DNA of 64,000 bases, from NCBI RefSeq assembly GCF_003585765.1, contig NZ_CP021235.1, positions 2,108,001 through 2,172,000 of the forward strand. The letters are read 5' to 3'. The notes beneath the pieces were generated by a model. It saw only the letters and a program-made list of their open reading frames with translations, made no database searches and was not told where the DNA came from. The stretch's first letter is position 1, and each line of letters begins with the position of its first letter. The stretch is from Pontibacter actiniarum (lineage in GTDB: Bacteria > Bacteroidota > Bacteroidia > Cytophagales > Hymenobacteraceae). This document shows positions 18,166 through 27,612 of the stretch, in pieces. The translations under genes were made by a program, and so were the position numbers.

Positions 18166-20481
18166 TTAGCGCATGCTCACCTGCTTTCTGTTCGGCTTAG
18201 CGCCCATGTAAAACACCAGGTCCCCGCCATTCACCAGTTCGGTGTGGGTCAGGTAGCTGCGGTTAAGCGGTTTCCCGTTCAGCTCTATCTTCTGCACATA
18301 CACGTTTTTATCGCTCTGGCTTTTGGTACGGATGGTGAAAGTCTTGCCGTTCTCGAGGTGTATGCTTGCCTCTTTGATGGCCGGGCTGCCGATGGCGTAC
18401 TGCTCAGAGCCGGGTGCCACCGGGTAGAAGCCCAGCGTGCTGAAAATGTACCAGGCGCTCATCTGCCCGCAGTCGTCGTTGCCGCCCAGGCCGTCCACCG
18501 TTGGTTTGTACATGGCTTTTAGGATCATGCGCGTGCGCTCCTGCGTTTTCCAGGGCTCATCGGTCCAGTTGTAGAGGTATGCCACGTGGTGCGAAGGCTC
18601 GTTGCCGTGCACATAGTTTCCAATGATGCCGTCGCGGCTGATGTCCTCGGTATTGGCGAAGTACTTGTCCGGCAGCTCCATCGTAAAGAGCGAGTCGAGG
18701 TGCTGGGCAAAGCGCTGCTTCCCTCCCATCATGCTGATCATCTGGGCCGGGTCGTGCGGCACGTAAAGGCTGTAGTTCCAGGAGTTGCCCTCAATAAAGC
18801 CCTGCCCGTGCGTGTCCAGCGGGTCGAATTCTTTCTTCCAGGAGCCGTCGCTCAGCTTAGGCCGCATATAGCCGGTGCGGGCATCGTATACATTCCTGTA
18901 GTTCTGGGCCCGCTGCATAAACTCCTCGTACACATCCGGGCGGTTCAGCTTTTTAGCCATCTGGGCAATGCACCAGTCATCGTAGGCATACTCCAGCGTT
19001 TTAGATACCGACGACCCATTTTTGTCCTCAGGCACATAACCCAGGTCCATGTAATAGTCCAGGCCATCGTAGTAGCGTGTTTTGGCGGTGGCTACGCAGG
19101 CATCCAGGGCTCTCTCCACATCAAAACCAGCATTGCCCTTTATCACCGCGTCGGCAATAACCGGCACACTGTGGTAGCCGATCATACACCAGTTCTCGTT
19201 GGCGTGGTGCGACCACACAGGCAGCATCTTGTGCACGCTCTGGTCGTAATGTGCCAGCATGCTCTGCACCATGTCGGCGTTGCGCTTCGGCTGCACGATG
19301 TTAAAGAAAGGGTGCAGTGCGCGGTACGTGTCCCACAGCGAGAAGGTCGTGTAGTTGGTGAAACCGTCGGCTTTGTGGATGTTCTGATCCAGGCCACGGT
19401 AGTTGCCGTCCACATCCATGTAGGTGGTCGGCCCCAGGAAGGTATGGTACATGGCCGTGTAGAAGTTCACCAGGTCCTCCTGCTTCAGGGCCTTTACCTG
19501 TATCTTGTTGAGCTCTTTGTTCCAGAGCGCCTGGCTCTGCTGCTTTACCTGCTCAAAGTCCCATCCGGGCACCTCGGCGCGCATGTTGGCCAGCGCCCCT
19601 TCTGTGCTAACCGGCGAAAGGGCGAACTTTACCTGCAGCTTTTCCCCTTCCTGCACATCAAAATCGAAGTAGGCGCGCAGTTTGGTGCCGGCAAACTCCG
19701 GAAAGTTCTTTTCCTGGTCGAACTTGCGCCAGAAGCCCTTGTACACCTGCGGCTCCGAGAAGTCCTTGTTGCCATAGCTTTTGATCGGTTTGCTGAAGGA
19801 CATGGCAAAGTATACCGTGCGCGTGCGGGCCCAGCCGTTCGTCTGGCGGTAGCCGGTTACCAGTGTATCGTTCTCCACACGCACAAAGGTCCACACGTTT
19901 TTGCCGTCGTAGTTGTAAATGCCGTGCATCAGGTCCAGGATGACGTGCGCCTCCTCGGCCTTCGGGAAAGTATACTGGTGCATGCCCACGCGGTTGGTGG
20001 CAGTAAGCTCAGCGGTGATGTTGTGGTCATCCAGCTTTACTTTATAGTAAGCAGGCTCGGCTTTTTCGTTTTGATGGGAGAAGGCGGAGCGGTAGCCGCT
20101 TTCCGGCTTCTTCTCTGTGCCCGGGTTCAGCTGTAGCTTTCCAGTGGTGGGCATCAGCAGGAAGTCGCCCAGGTCAGAGTGGCCCGTACCGCTGAAGTGG
20201 GTGTGGCTGAAGCCGACAATCGTAGGGTCGTCGTACTGGTAGCCGGCGCAGTACTTATACACGTCCTTGTTATACTTGCCATCCATGGCGTACGGAATCG
20301 TGTCTGTGTCGGGGCTTAGCTGCACCATGCCGAAAGGGGCGGTGGCACCGGGGTAGGTATGGCCCATCTTGGCCGTGCCGATCATCGGGTTAACATATTG
20401 CACCAGGTCCCGGGGGCTGTTGGACTGTGCCGCTAAAACGGCAGGGATGAGAAGCAGCGCGGAAAGGATTGTTTTTTTCAT
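18166..20481 (-). CDS. Glycoside hydrolase family 92 (alpha-mannosidase), secreted
   Basis: 771 residues from the ATG at 20481, which gives a signal peptide (MKKTILSALLLIPAVLAAQ); the frame stays open to 20574 but those residues are not signal-like. It opens with the GH92 signature YVNPMIGTAKMGHTYPGATAPFGMVQLSPDT. It also has HGNEPSHH, containing the likely general acid Glu628, and GLGGNDDCGQMSAWY, the Asp pair serving as general base. GH92 enzymes are calcium-dependent, inverting exo-alpha-mannosidases that trim N-glycans or yeast mannan. No sus pair adjoins it, so it acts as a stand-alone enzyme. TATATTTC at 20512-20519 (minus strand) is one base off the -7 consensus. Confidence 0.93.
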   Translation of the reverse strand: MKKTILSALLLIPAVLAAQSNSPRDLVQYVNPMIGTAKMGHTYPGATAPFGMVQLSPDTDTIPYAMDGKYNKDVYKYCAGYQYDDPTIVGFSHTHFSGTGHSDLGDFLLMPTTGKLQLNPGTEKKPESGYRSAFSHQNEKAEPAYYKVKLDDHNITAELTATNRVGMHQYTFPKAEEAHVILDLMHGIYNYDGKNVWTFVRVENDTLVTGYRQTNGWARTRTVYFAMSFSKPIKSYGNKDFSEPQVYKGFWRKFDQEKNFPEFAGTKLRAYFDFDVQEGEKLQVKFALSPVSTEGALANMRAEVPGWDFEQVKQQSQALWNKELNKIQVKALKQEDLVNFYTAMYHTFLGPTTYMDVDGNYRGLDQNIHKADGFTNYTTFSLWDTYRALHPFFNIVQPKRNADMVQSMLAHYDQSVHKMLPVWSHHANENWCMIGYHSVPVIADAVIKGNAGFDVERALDACVATAKTRYYDGLDYYMDLGYVPEDKNGSSVSKTLEYAYDDWCIAQMAKKLNRPDVYEEFMQRAQNYRNVYDARTGYMRPKLSDGSWKKEFDPLDTHGQGFIEGNSWNYSLYVPHDPAQMISMMGGKQRFAQHLDSLFTMELPDKYFANTEDISRDGIIGNYVHGNEPSHHVAYLYNWTDEPWKTQERTRMILKAMYKPTVDGLGGNDDCGQMSAWYIFSTLGFYPVAPGSEQYAIGSPAIKEASIHLENGKTFTIRTKSQSDKNVYVQKIELNGKPLNRSYLTHTELVNGGDLVFYMGAKPNRKQVSMR

Positions 20482-20746
20482 GCGGTGAGAGGGTAGATAA
20501 TGTTTGCACACGAAATATAGGCATTCCATTTTAAAATCCCTCACCATCAGCACAATCCCGCACGGCACCGCCAAAACCTAAAACTTTGTGGGGAGGTACG
20601 TGTTATCTTGGGATCAACCGCATGTTTAACGACTGGGCGCGTCAGCGAATGTGGCCGAACCAGCACCAGCCACAGCCCTTCGCCCCACGCAGAACAGTCG
20701 TAGGCATGCGCTAGTTTCTAAACATTCATTCAACAACATTACACGT

Positions 20747-21823
20747 ATGGCTATACTTTTTTCGCCACTCCCGATACGCGGCATTACCCTGAAAAACAGA
20801 ATCGCGGTATCGCCAATGTGCATGTACAGCAGCCAGGACGGCTTTGCGACGGACTGGCACCTGGTGCACCTGGGCAGCCGGGCTGTGGGTGGCGCCGGCC
20901 TGATCATTTTTGAGGCCACGGCTGTGGTTCCGGAAGGCCGCATCACCCCCCACGACCTGGGCATCTGGAAGGACGAACACATTGACGGGCTGCAGCGCAT
21001 TACCCGGTTTATCACTGAGCAAGGCGCCGTGCCGGGCATACAGCTGGCCCACGCCGGCAGGAAGGCCAGCCACCACAGGCCTTGGGACGGCGGCACAGCC
21101 ATTGCACCGGACGAAGCGAGCGGCTGGCAAACTGTAGCCCCCAGCGCCATTCCTTTCTCAGAAGAGACTCCTGTGCCGCACGAGCTGACACTGCAGGAGA
21201 TCGATGCGTTCAAAGACGCCTTTGAGGCCGCTGCCGTACGTTCTCTGAAAGCTGGTTTCCAGGTGATCGAGATCCACGCGGCACATGGTTACCTGCTGCA
21301 CGAGTTCTACTCCCTGCTAAGCAACCAGCGCACCGACCAGTACGGAGGCTCTTTTGAGAACCGCATCCGGCTGCTGCTGGAGGTAACCGAGCGCGTGCGC
21401 CAGGTATGGCCGGAGGAATTACCGCTGCTGGTGCGCATCTCCGCCACCGACTGGACCGAGGGCGGCTGGACGGGCGATGACTCCGTGGCACTGGCCAAAG
21501 AGCTCAAAAAGCGCGGCGTAGACCTGATCGACTGCTCCACCGGCGCCAACGTACCTCAGGCGACCATACCTGTTGGGCCGGGTTACCAGGTGCCATTTGC
21601 CCAACAGGTAAAACAGCAGGCCGATATCCTGACTGGCGCTGTGGGCGTTATTACAGAGGCGCAGCAGGCCGAGGAGATTCTGGCCAATGGGCAGGCGGAT
21701 ATAGTGCTGCTGGCCCGCGAACTGCTCCGCGACCCGTACTTCCCGATGCACGCCTCCCTTGCCCTGGACGATGAGCACCCATGGCCGCTGCAGTACGAGC
21801 GCGCAAAGCCCCGCCGGCGCTAA
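20747..21823 (+). CDS. namA: NADPH dehydrogenase, Old Yellow Enzyme family, YqjM/NamA class
   Basis: 358 residues from ATG 20747 (MAILFSPLPIRGITLKNRI). The FMN TIM barrel is complete. Cys25 in SPMCMYS is the redox-tuning Cys typical of the YqjM class, HAGRK contributes FMN and substrate contacts, and EIHAAHGYLLHEFYSLLSN and DQYGGSFENR are family hallmarks. These enzymes reduce activated C=C bonds of enals and enones, and some act on nitro compounds, in the cytoplasm. The frame extends to 20651 but the added residues are of low complexity and have no counterpart in the family. Monocistronic, with a small GNAT gene following after 54 bases. Confidence 0.9.
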   Translation: MAILFSPLPIRGITLKNRIAVSPMCMYSSQDGFATDWHLVHLGSRAVGGAGLIIFEATAVVPEGRITPHDLGIWKDEHIDGLQRITRFITEQGAVPGIQLAHAGRKASHHRPWDGGTAIAPDEASGWQTVAPSAIPFSEETPVPHELTLQEIDAFKDAFEAAAVRSLKAGFQVIEIHAAHGYLLHEFYSLLSNQRTDQYGGSFENRIRLLLEVTERVRQVWPEELPLLVRISATDWTEGGWTGDDSVALAKELKKRGVDLIDCSTGANVPQATIPVGPGYQVPFAQQVKQQADILTGAVGVITEAQQAEEILANGQADIVLLARELLRDPYFPMHASLALDDEHPWPLQYERAKPRRR

Positions 21824-21877
21824 CACGAACACCTGGCGCCGGCAGCCGTAAACTCAAATCCACCAATAAGCAATAAG

Positions 21878-22162
21878 ATGAGCGACAACGTAATTCATGA
21901 TGAAGAAGACCTCCGCTTTTACATGCCTTTCAAGGAGGAAGACGCGGAGCTTACCTATACTTACCCGGAAACAGAGGTAATGGACTTTGACCACACGTAT
22001 GTGCCGGACAGCCAGCGCGGCAAAGGCATAGCGGGAAAGCTGGTGAAAGAAGGGCTGGAGTATGCACGGTCCAGGAACTACAAAGTTATTCCCTCCTGCC
22101 CGGTGGTAGAGGCCTATATCAAGCGCAACCCAGAGTATAAAGATATGGTGCAGCCAGAGTAA
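21878..22162 (+). CDS. Small GNAT-like N-acetyltransferase (YidJ/Gcn5-related, Acetyltransf_CG type)
   Basis: 94 residues, the length of the minimal GNAT fold. The acetyl-CoA loop is visible as VPDSQRGKGIAGKLVKEGLEYA, followed by the strand-helix VIPSCPVVEAYIKRNPEYKDMV, which is diagnostic for the short Acetyltransf_CG family. Substrate unknown; human and bacterial relatives are poorly characterised. It lies 54 bases after the flavin oxidoreductase and could be co-transcribed with it. Confidence 0.88.
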   Translation: MSDNVIHDEEDLRFYMPFKEEDAELTYTYPETEVMDFDHTYVPDSQRGKGIAGKLVKEGLEYARSRNYKVIPSCPVVEAYIKRNPEYKDMVQPE

Positions 22163-22233
22163 CAGGCCCTTCGCAAGAAAATATCGCCTGCCGCTGTTGG
22201 CTCTCCTGTAAGAAAGAGCTATCTTAGCTACCG

Positions 22234-22270
22234 CATCCTGCCCAACGAAATTAACTTTCCGGGCAGGATG
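22234..22270 (+). other. Hairpin in the leader of the M1 peptidase gene
   Basis: Perfect 10-bp inverted repeat CATCCTGCCC/GGGCAGGATG with a 17-base loop, ending 30 bases before the M1 start codon. There is no strong U-run, so it is either a weak terminator for the GNAT transcript or a leader structure. Confidence 0.45.
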
Positions 22271-22300
22271 TTGTGTATTAGACTCACCCAAACAAACACC

Positions 22301-23950
22301 ATGAAAAAACGCCACCTCCTATACTCCCTGGCTTTGGGCACCACCCTTAGTCTGGCTGGCACAGCGGCACAGGCCCAGGAGTTCACCCGCCAGGACACCC
22401 TTCGCGGGAGCATCACCCCCGAGCGCGCCTGGTGGGACCTCACCTTCTACGACCTCCACGTCAGCGTAAACCCGCAGGACAGCAGCCTGCAGGGCAGCAA
22501 CACCATCCGCTACAGGGTGCTGGAGCCGCGGCAGCGCCTGCAGGTAGACCTGCAGCCCCCGATGCACATCCAGAAGGTGACGCAGAACGGAAAAGACCTG
22601 CAGGTGCAGCAGGACGGTAATGCCTGGTTTGTGCAGCTGCAGGAGCCGCAGAAGGCGGGCGAGGAGAAGGAGATCAAGGTATACTACGGCGGCAAGCCGC
22701 AGGTAAGCGAAAACCCGCCCTGGAGCGGGGGCATTACCTGGGAGCGTGACCAGAACGGCAAGCCCTTTATCGCCACCTCGGTGCAGGGAGACGGCGCCAG
22801 CCTTTTCTGGCCCAACAAAGACCACATGTACGACGAGCCCGACAGCATGCGCATCAGCGTGCGCACGCCCGAAGGCCTGATGGACGTGAGCAACGGCCGC
22901 CTGAAAAACGTGCAGGAGCACCCGGACGGCAGCAAAACCTATACTTGGTACGTGTCCAACCCCATCAATAACTACGGCGTCAACATCAACATCGGCGACT
23001 ATGTGCACTTCTCAGACAAGTATGAGGGCGAGAAAGGCCAGCTGGACCTAGAGTACTACGTGCTGCGCGACAACCTGGGGAAGGCCAAGGAGCAGTTCAA
23101 GCAGGTAAACCAAATGCTGCAGGCGTTCGAGCACTGGTTCGGCCCCTACCCGTTCTATGAAGACAGCTACAAGCTGGTGGAGGTGCCCTACCTGGGCATG
23201 GAGCACCAGAGCTCCGTCACCTACGGCAACGGCTACCAGAACGGGTACCTCGGGCGGGATTTAAGCGGCACCGGCTGGGGCAAGAAGTTCGACTTCATCA
23301 TCGTGCACGAGTCGGGCCATGAGTGGTTCGCCAACAACATCACCTACAAGGACGTAGCCGACATGTGGATCCACGAGAGCTTCACAAACTACTCCGAGTC
23401 GCTGTTCCTGGACTACCACTACGGCACAGAGGCGGCCAACGAGTACATCGTCGGCCTGCGCAACATCATCCGCAACGACAAGCCCATCATCGGCCACTAC
23501 GGTGTGAACAACTCCGGCTCCGGCGACATGTACCCGAAAGGCGCCAACATGCTGCACAACCTGCGCCAGATCGTAGGCGACGACGAGAAGTGGAGAGGCA
23601 TTCTGCGTGGCCTGAACAAGGACTTCTACCACCAGACCGTTACCACGCAGCAAATAGAAGACTACCTGAGCCAGAAGGTGGGCCGCGACCTGACGTCTGT
23701 ATTTGACCAGTACCTGCGCGACGTGCGCATCCCGAAACTGGAGTACAAGCAGGCGGGCCGTACCCTGCAATACCGCTGGGCGAACAGCGTCAGCAACTTC
23801 GACATGCCGGTGAAGGTGTACCTGAACGGAAAGGAACAGTGGCTGGAGCCGACCACGGAGTGGAAAGAACTTAAAAACGTAAAGAGGGGCTCTAAAGTAG
23901 AGGTAGATAAAAACTTCTATGTTACAGCTCAACGTGTAACAACCGCCTAG
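22301..23950 (+). CDS. M1-family metallopeptidase (aminopeptidase N-like), secreted
   Basis: 549 residues from ATG 22301 (MKKRHLLYSLALGTTLSLAG), giving a clear signal peptide ending near AQAQ. N-terminal beta-saddle domain (about 40-230) followed by the thermolysin-like catalytic domain. Zinc motif H336-E337-x2-H340 with the third ligand Glu359 in WIHESFTNYSE, exactly 18 residues later. The exopeptidase motif is YLGMEHQSS instead of GAMEN. It lacks the long C-terminal helical domain of aminopeptidase N, as in the shorter Bacteroidota M1 peptidases. Probably degrades peptides in the periplasm or outside the cell. Confidence 0.92.
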   Translation: MKKRHLLYSLALGTTLSLAGTAAQAQEFTRQDTLRGSITPERAWWDLTFYDLHVSVNPQDSSLQGSNTIRYRVLEPRQRLQVDLQPPMHIQKVTQNGKDLQVQQDGNAWFVQLQEPQKAGEEKEIKVYYGGKPQVSENPPWSGGITWERDQNGKPFIATSVQGDGASLFWPNKDHMYDEPDSMRISVRTPEGLMDVSNGRLKNVQEHPDGSKTYTWYVSNPINNYGVNINIGDYVHFSDKYEGEKGQLDLEYYVLRDNLGKAKEQFKQVNQMLQAFEHWFGPYPFYEDSYKLVEVPYLGMEHQSSVTYGNGYQNGYLGRDLSGTGWGKKFDFIIVHESGHEWFANNITYKDVADMWIHESFTNYSESLFLDYHYGTEAANEYIVGLRNIIRNDKPIIGHYGVNNSGSGDMYPKGANMLHNLRQIVGDDEKWRGILRGLNKDFYHQTVTTQQIEDYLSQKVGRDLTSVFDQYLRDVRIPKLEYKQAGRTLQYRWANSVSNFDMPVKVYLNGKEQWLEPTTEWKELKNVKRGSKVEVDKNFYVTAQRVTTA

Positions 23951-23974
23951 TATCACCTCTCCACAACAAGTATA

Positions 23975-24011
23975 AACACCGCCTCGGTTACCCGGGGCGG
24001 TGTTTTGTTTT
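23975..24011 (+). terminator. Terminator of the M1 peptidase gene
   Basis: Nine-base stem AACACCGCC/GGCGGTGTT followed by TTGTTTT. An AAGTATA heptamer lies immediately upstream. Confidence 0.85.
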
Positions 24012-24035
24012 CAACAGCAAAGTATAAAGCTGAAG

Positions 24036-24067
24036 TTTGCGCGAAAAGCTTTAATTCCTCATATTTA
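24036..24067 (+). promoter_or_regulatory. Candidate promoter of the amidohydrolase gene
   Basis: TTTG at 24036-24039 (-33), then 20 bases, then CATATTTA (partial match to TAnnTTTG), about 28 bases before the start codon. Confidence 0.4.
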
Positions 24068-24095
24068 TACTACGCATACTTCCTAAACCTTACCT

Positions 24096-25358
24096 ATGCT
24101 AAAATCAATTACCACGGCTATACTCTTCGTTTGCTGCTTCACGCAAAACCTACTTGCACAAGACAGCTACATACTCCTTAAACCAGACAGGGTATTTGAC
24201 GGTGAGGCCATGCATGAAAACTGGCAGGTACTGGTAAAGAATGATAAAATTGAAGTTGTTGGCCCTGCTCTGAGCACGCCTTCTAACACGACAGTACGTG
24301 ACCTGAAAGGCACTACCTTGCTACCCGGCTTGATAGAAGGCCACAGCCATTTGCTGCTGCACCCTTACAACGAAACACCCTGGAACGACCAGGTGCTGCG
24401 AGAATCAAGGGCAGAGCGCATTGCCCGGGCTACAGTGCATGCCAACAAAACACTGCTGGCCGGTTTCACCACCGTGCGCGACTTAGGCTCAGAGGGTGCC
24501 GGTTACGATGACGTGGGCCTGAAGCAAGCCATTGAGAAGGGTGCCATACCTGGCCCGCGGATGTTGGTGGCTACCAAAGCACTGGTGGCAACAGGCAGCT
24601 ATGGCCCTAAAGAGCTAAGCTACGACATCGAAACGCCTATCGGTGCTGCAGAGGCAGACGGACTGGAAGGTGTAACCAAAGAAGTGCGTGAGCAGATCGG
24701 CCACGGCGCCGATATCATCAAAGTATACGCGGATTACCGGTGGGGCCTGAACGGAGAGGCAGCCCCTACTTTTACGCTGGATGAGCTGAAGAAAATAGTG
24801 GAGGTGGCCAGCAGCAGTGGCCGCCCTGTTGTAGCCCATGCCGCTACGCCGGAAGGCATGCGCCGTGCCATACTTGCCGGGGTTTCCACGATGGAGCACG
24901 GCGATGGCGCCACGCCGGAGATTTACCGCCTCATGAAAAAACACAAAGTTGCCCTCTGCCCCACCCTTGCCGCCGGCGATGCCATTAGCCAGTACCGTGG
25001 CTGGCGCAAGGGGCAGGACCCGGAGCCGGAGCGCATCCAACTTAAAAGGCAGAGCTTTAAAGCCGCGCTGGATGCGGGCGTCACAATTTGCATGGGTGGC
25101 GATGTGGGGGTGTTCCCTCACGGAGAAAATGCGCGCGAAATGGAGCTGATGGTGGCTTACGGCATGTCTCCGCTGCAGGTGCTGCGCGCTGCCACATCGG
25201 TTAACGCCGACGTGTTTGGCATTGGCCAGAAGGTGGGCCGCCTTAAGCCAGGGCTGCTGGCTGACCTAGTCGCTGTTTCCGGTGACCCGCAGAAAGACAT
25301 CAGCCAACTGCGCGCGGTACGGATGGTGATGAAGGGGGGCCGGCTCTACCAAAACTAA
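24096..25358 (+). CDS. Secreted amidohydrolase family protein (imidazolonepropionase/prolidase-like)
   Basis: 420 residues with a signal peptide ending near QNLLAQ. A composite beta domain wraps a TIM barrel. Metal ligands include HSH in LIEGHSHLL, His in [14 protein letters not shown], His in STMEHGD and Asp in [10 protein letters not shown]. It resembles the exported amidohydrolases that cleave Xaa-Pro or Xaa-Arg/Lys dipeptides, or N-acylated amino acids; the substrate cannot be decided here. The stop overlaps the converging MscS gene by 4 bases. Confidence 0.88.
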   Translation: MLKSITTAILFVCCFTQNLLAQDSYILLKPDRVFDGEAMHENWQVLVKNDKIEVVGPALSTPSNTTVRDLKGTTLLPGLIEGHSHLLLHPYNETPWNDQVLRESRAERIARATVHANKTLLAGFTTVRDLGSEGAGYDDVGLKQAIEKGAIPGPRMLVATKALVATGSYGPKELSYDIETPIGAAEADGLEGVTKEVREQIGHGADIIKVYADYRWGLNGEAAPTFTLDELKKIVEVASSSGRPVVAHAATPEGMRRAILAGVSTMEHGDGATPEIYRLMKKHKVALCPTLAAGDAISQYRGWRKGQDPEPERIQLKRQSFKAALDAGVTICMGGDVGVFPHGENAREMELMVAYGMSPLQVLRAATSVNADVFGIGQKVGRLKPGLLADLVAVSGDPQKDISQLRAVRMVMKGGRLYQN

Positions 25359-26281
25359 ACCTGCTCGGGCAGCGGCTCCTGCCCTTCGCCTCCCCCCTGG
25401 TAGAAGCGGGTGGTCGGGTAGGCAAAGCGGATGTCGGGGGAGCTGAGGAACTCGGTCAGCACATCCTCCCATACCAGGTGGGCGCTTTGGCGGCGGCGCA
25501 TCAGGCTGCACACATAGCGCATGGTGAGCTCAATGCCGTTGTCGCACACGGTGGTGTAAAGGCGGGGCTGCAGGTCCTCGTAAAAAATGAGGTGCCGCTG
25601 CGACTGCCGCTTTATCTGCTGCCGGGCCGCCTCCGTCAGTTGCTCGGCGTGCCGCTGCATGATGTCCCGCAGGATCGTTTTGGCCTTCTGCCAGTTACTT
25701 TCAAAGGTGATCCGCACCGGTATCTCCTGCCAGATAAATGGAAAGCCATAGTTGTAGTTGGCCTGCGTTTCGGTAAACACCTTCAGGTTCGGGATGTTCA
25801 CCACCCGCCCCGTTGCCTGGTCGGCCTTCACCCAGCCCTGCACCTCGTTCAGCGAGAACTGAAAAAGCCGCGTGTCAATCACGTCGCCAATGTGCTCCCC
25901 CACCTGGATACGGTCCCCGATACGGAAGGGGCGCTTCCAGATAATAAACACCCAACCGGCCATATTCAGCACCGGCTCCCGCAGCGCCAGCACCAACCCC
26001 GCCGACAGTAAGCCCAGGAAGGTGGCAATAGACCTGAACCCGTCAAACCAGATATAGGAAAGGAAAAGAATGGCAAGCCCCGTGGCCGTGTAGTTGGTAA
26101 ACTTGCGCCACTGGTACTGCTTGCGCAGGTCGGTGAGCCGCTGCCGCACCAGCCGCAGCAGTAGCCTGCTCAGCAGCCACAGCACCCCTATCACTGCCAG
26201 GGAGTAAAACAGCCTGCCGTAGAAGTCCTGGGGAAGAGCGGAGTGGCCAGCCAGCCACTGGGTGAGTTCGTGCATGGGCAT
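25355..26281 (-). CDS. Mechanosensitive ion channel family protein (MscS type)
   Basis: 308 residues. Three hydrophobic segments in the first half (about 25-45, 68-86, 90-115) are followed by the MscS beta domain signature ([39 protein letters not shown]). The pore-lining helix is short. Family role: release of small solutes on hypo-osmotic shock. The start could equally be the second ATG two codons later. Tail-to-tail overlap of 4 bases with the amidohydrolase gene. Confidence 0.88.
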   Translation of the reverse strand: MPMHELTQWLAGHSALPQDFYGRLFYSLAVIGVLWLLSRLLLRLVRQRLTDLRKQYQWRKFTNYTATGLAILFLSYIWFDGFRSIATFLGLLSAGLVLALREPVLNMAGWVFIIWKRPFRIGDRIQVGEHIGDVIDTRLFQFSLNEVQGWVKADQATGRVVNIPNLKVFTETQANYNYGFPFIWQEIPVRITFESNWQKAKTILRDIMQRHAEQLTEAARQQIKRQSQRHLIFYEDLQPRLYTTVCDNGIELTMRYVCSLMRRRQSAHLVWEDVLTEFLSSPDIRFAYPTTRFYQGGGEGQEPLPEQV

Positions 26282-26829
26282 CAGGTTTTACCACCCATAC
26301 GCAAACAAGGCCTACAAGTGTTTAGGGGATGGGCAGGGCACGCAGGCAAATTGCCGTAACAACATCTATAGCATCTAAACATCCGTATATAGCGTATGTC
26401 ACAGAACATTTTGTTGCATAGGTTGTTTTCCTGTTGCAATTATTGATCTTCCTATATTTTAACTGATTGCTTAATCACCTGCCAGGAGGCATGTTTGTAC
26501 CGCCGGAACAGCCCTGTAACTCAGGCTCTACCGCTTAAGCAACTGTTTGAAGGGTAAATCGAGCGTTTTTATTGTACTTTATAATCCCTAACTTGGGGAA
26601 ATTTTACAGTAGCTCCTGCGATGGGTTTTGTACCCAAACCAGAGGCTGCCAAAGTCAGCTTGTTTGAATGTTGAATTGATTGTTGCCGCCATTGCAAAAT
26701 TTAGTATCAACTGAGGAATCACTTGCTATTGAGCCACCCTATGCTGCCGCGCCCATCTGCTGGCGCAGGAGAAGCGTTTGGCCCTGCCATCTGATCCCAA
26801 ACAAGCTGCATATCTAAAACACGGTCCAC
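26282..26829. other. Intergenic region between MscS and ECF sigma genes
   Basis: 548 bases, divergent promoters expected. A/T-rich patches at about 26390-26470 and 26570-26600 are plausible promoter zones, but no perfect TAnnTTTG with a -33 partner was found. No gene or RNA recognised. Confidence 0.35.
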
Positions 26830-27507
26830 ATGGAAGAAGAGCTACAAGTCTGGCTTAGGTTTAGGGAAGGTAGTGAGGCTGATTTTACGTTACTTTACAA
26901 GCGTTACGCGCCTGTGATGCTGCGTTATGGGGGCAAACTCACCCATGACAACGATCTGGTGAAGGACTGCATCCAGCAGGTTTTCTTCCAGGTGTGGAAG
27001 AGCCGGGAGAAGCTCTCCAACCCACCGAGTGTGAAGAACTACCTGCTCAAGTCCTTTCGCTGCGAGCTGGGCAAAAAGGCTTCCTTCAAAAGCAGGCACG
27101 AGCCGCTGCCGGAAGATCTGAGCCTGGGCGCAGAGGCCTCCTATGAGGCCGCACTCATCAGCTCCCAGTCATTTGAGCTCATCCAGCAGAAGGTACACCA
27201 CCTGCTCTCCCGGTTGCCGGAGCGGCAGCGCGAAGTTATTTTCCTCAAGTACTACACCGGCCTGCAGTACGACGAAATCGCTGACATTATGGAAATTGAC
27301 CAGAAGTCTGTGTACAAGCTAACCTACAAGGCCATTGATAAACTCCACCGCCTCTTTAACGAAAAGCCACAGCCAGCCGTAACAGAATCGCTGCGCAAGC
27401 GCATGAGCGGGCTGGCCAGCAGCCTGCAAGCCAATGCCAGTGCCGATGCTCCGGCACAGCAGGTGCCCGGCAACGCCTCTCTGCTGCTGGACCTGGGGAA
27501 ACTGTAG
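26830..27507 (+). CDS. RNA polymerase ECF-type sigma factor (orphan, no anti-sigma adjacent)
   Basis: 225 residues. Region 2 is clear (FTLLYKRYAPVMLRYGGKL ... DCIQQVFFQVWKSREKL), as is region 4 with its helix-turn-helix (LPERQREVIFLKYYTGLQYDEIADIMEIDQKSVYKLTYKAIDKL). A C-terminal tail of about 40 residues rich in Ala, Gln and Ser follows, longer than in most of the family. Bacteroidota ECF factors of this type usually have a fecR gene downstream; here the next genes are a lipoprotein aldose epimerase and a sugar importer. It could regulate those genes, or serve the sigma-less FecR-SusC system 16 kb away. Confidence 0.9.
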   Translation: MEEELQVWLRFREGSEADFTLLYKRYAPVMLRYGGKLTHDNDLVKDCIQQVFFQVWKSREKLSNPPSVKNYLLKSFRCELGKKASFKSRHEPLPEDLSLGAEASYEAALISSQSFELIQQKVHHLLSRLPERQREVIFLKYYTGLQYDEIADIMEIDQKSVYKLTYKAIDKLHRLFNEKPQPAVTESLRKRMSGLASSLQANASADAPAQQVPGNASLLLDLGKL

Positions 27508-27612
27508 CCTTATTTACTATGCAGACCTGCTTTCTACCGACCGGCGCTGGCTTTATTACAAGAAACAGCCTATCTTAAAATCTTGATTAAAAATATCTGT
27601 CACAAAAGCCTT

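Noticed and set aside
18586..20136. Long open frame (516 codons) on the plus strand inside the GH92 gene
   Set aside because: Antisense shadow of a gene with clear GH92 motifs; the product has no recognisable domain and is Val/His-rich as expected of the complement of coding DNA in a G+C-rich genome.
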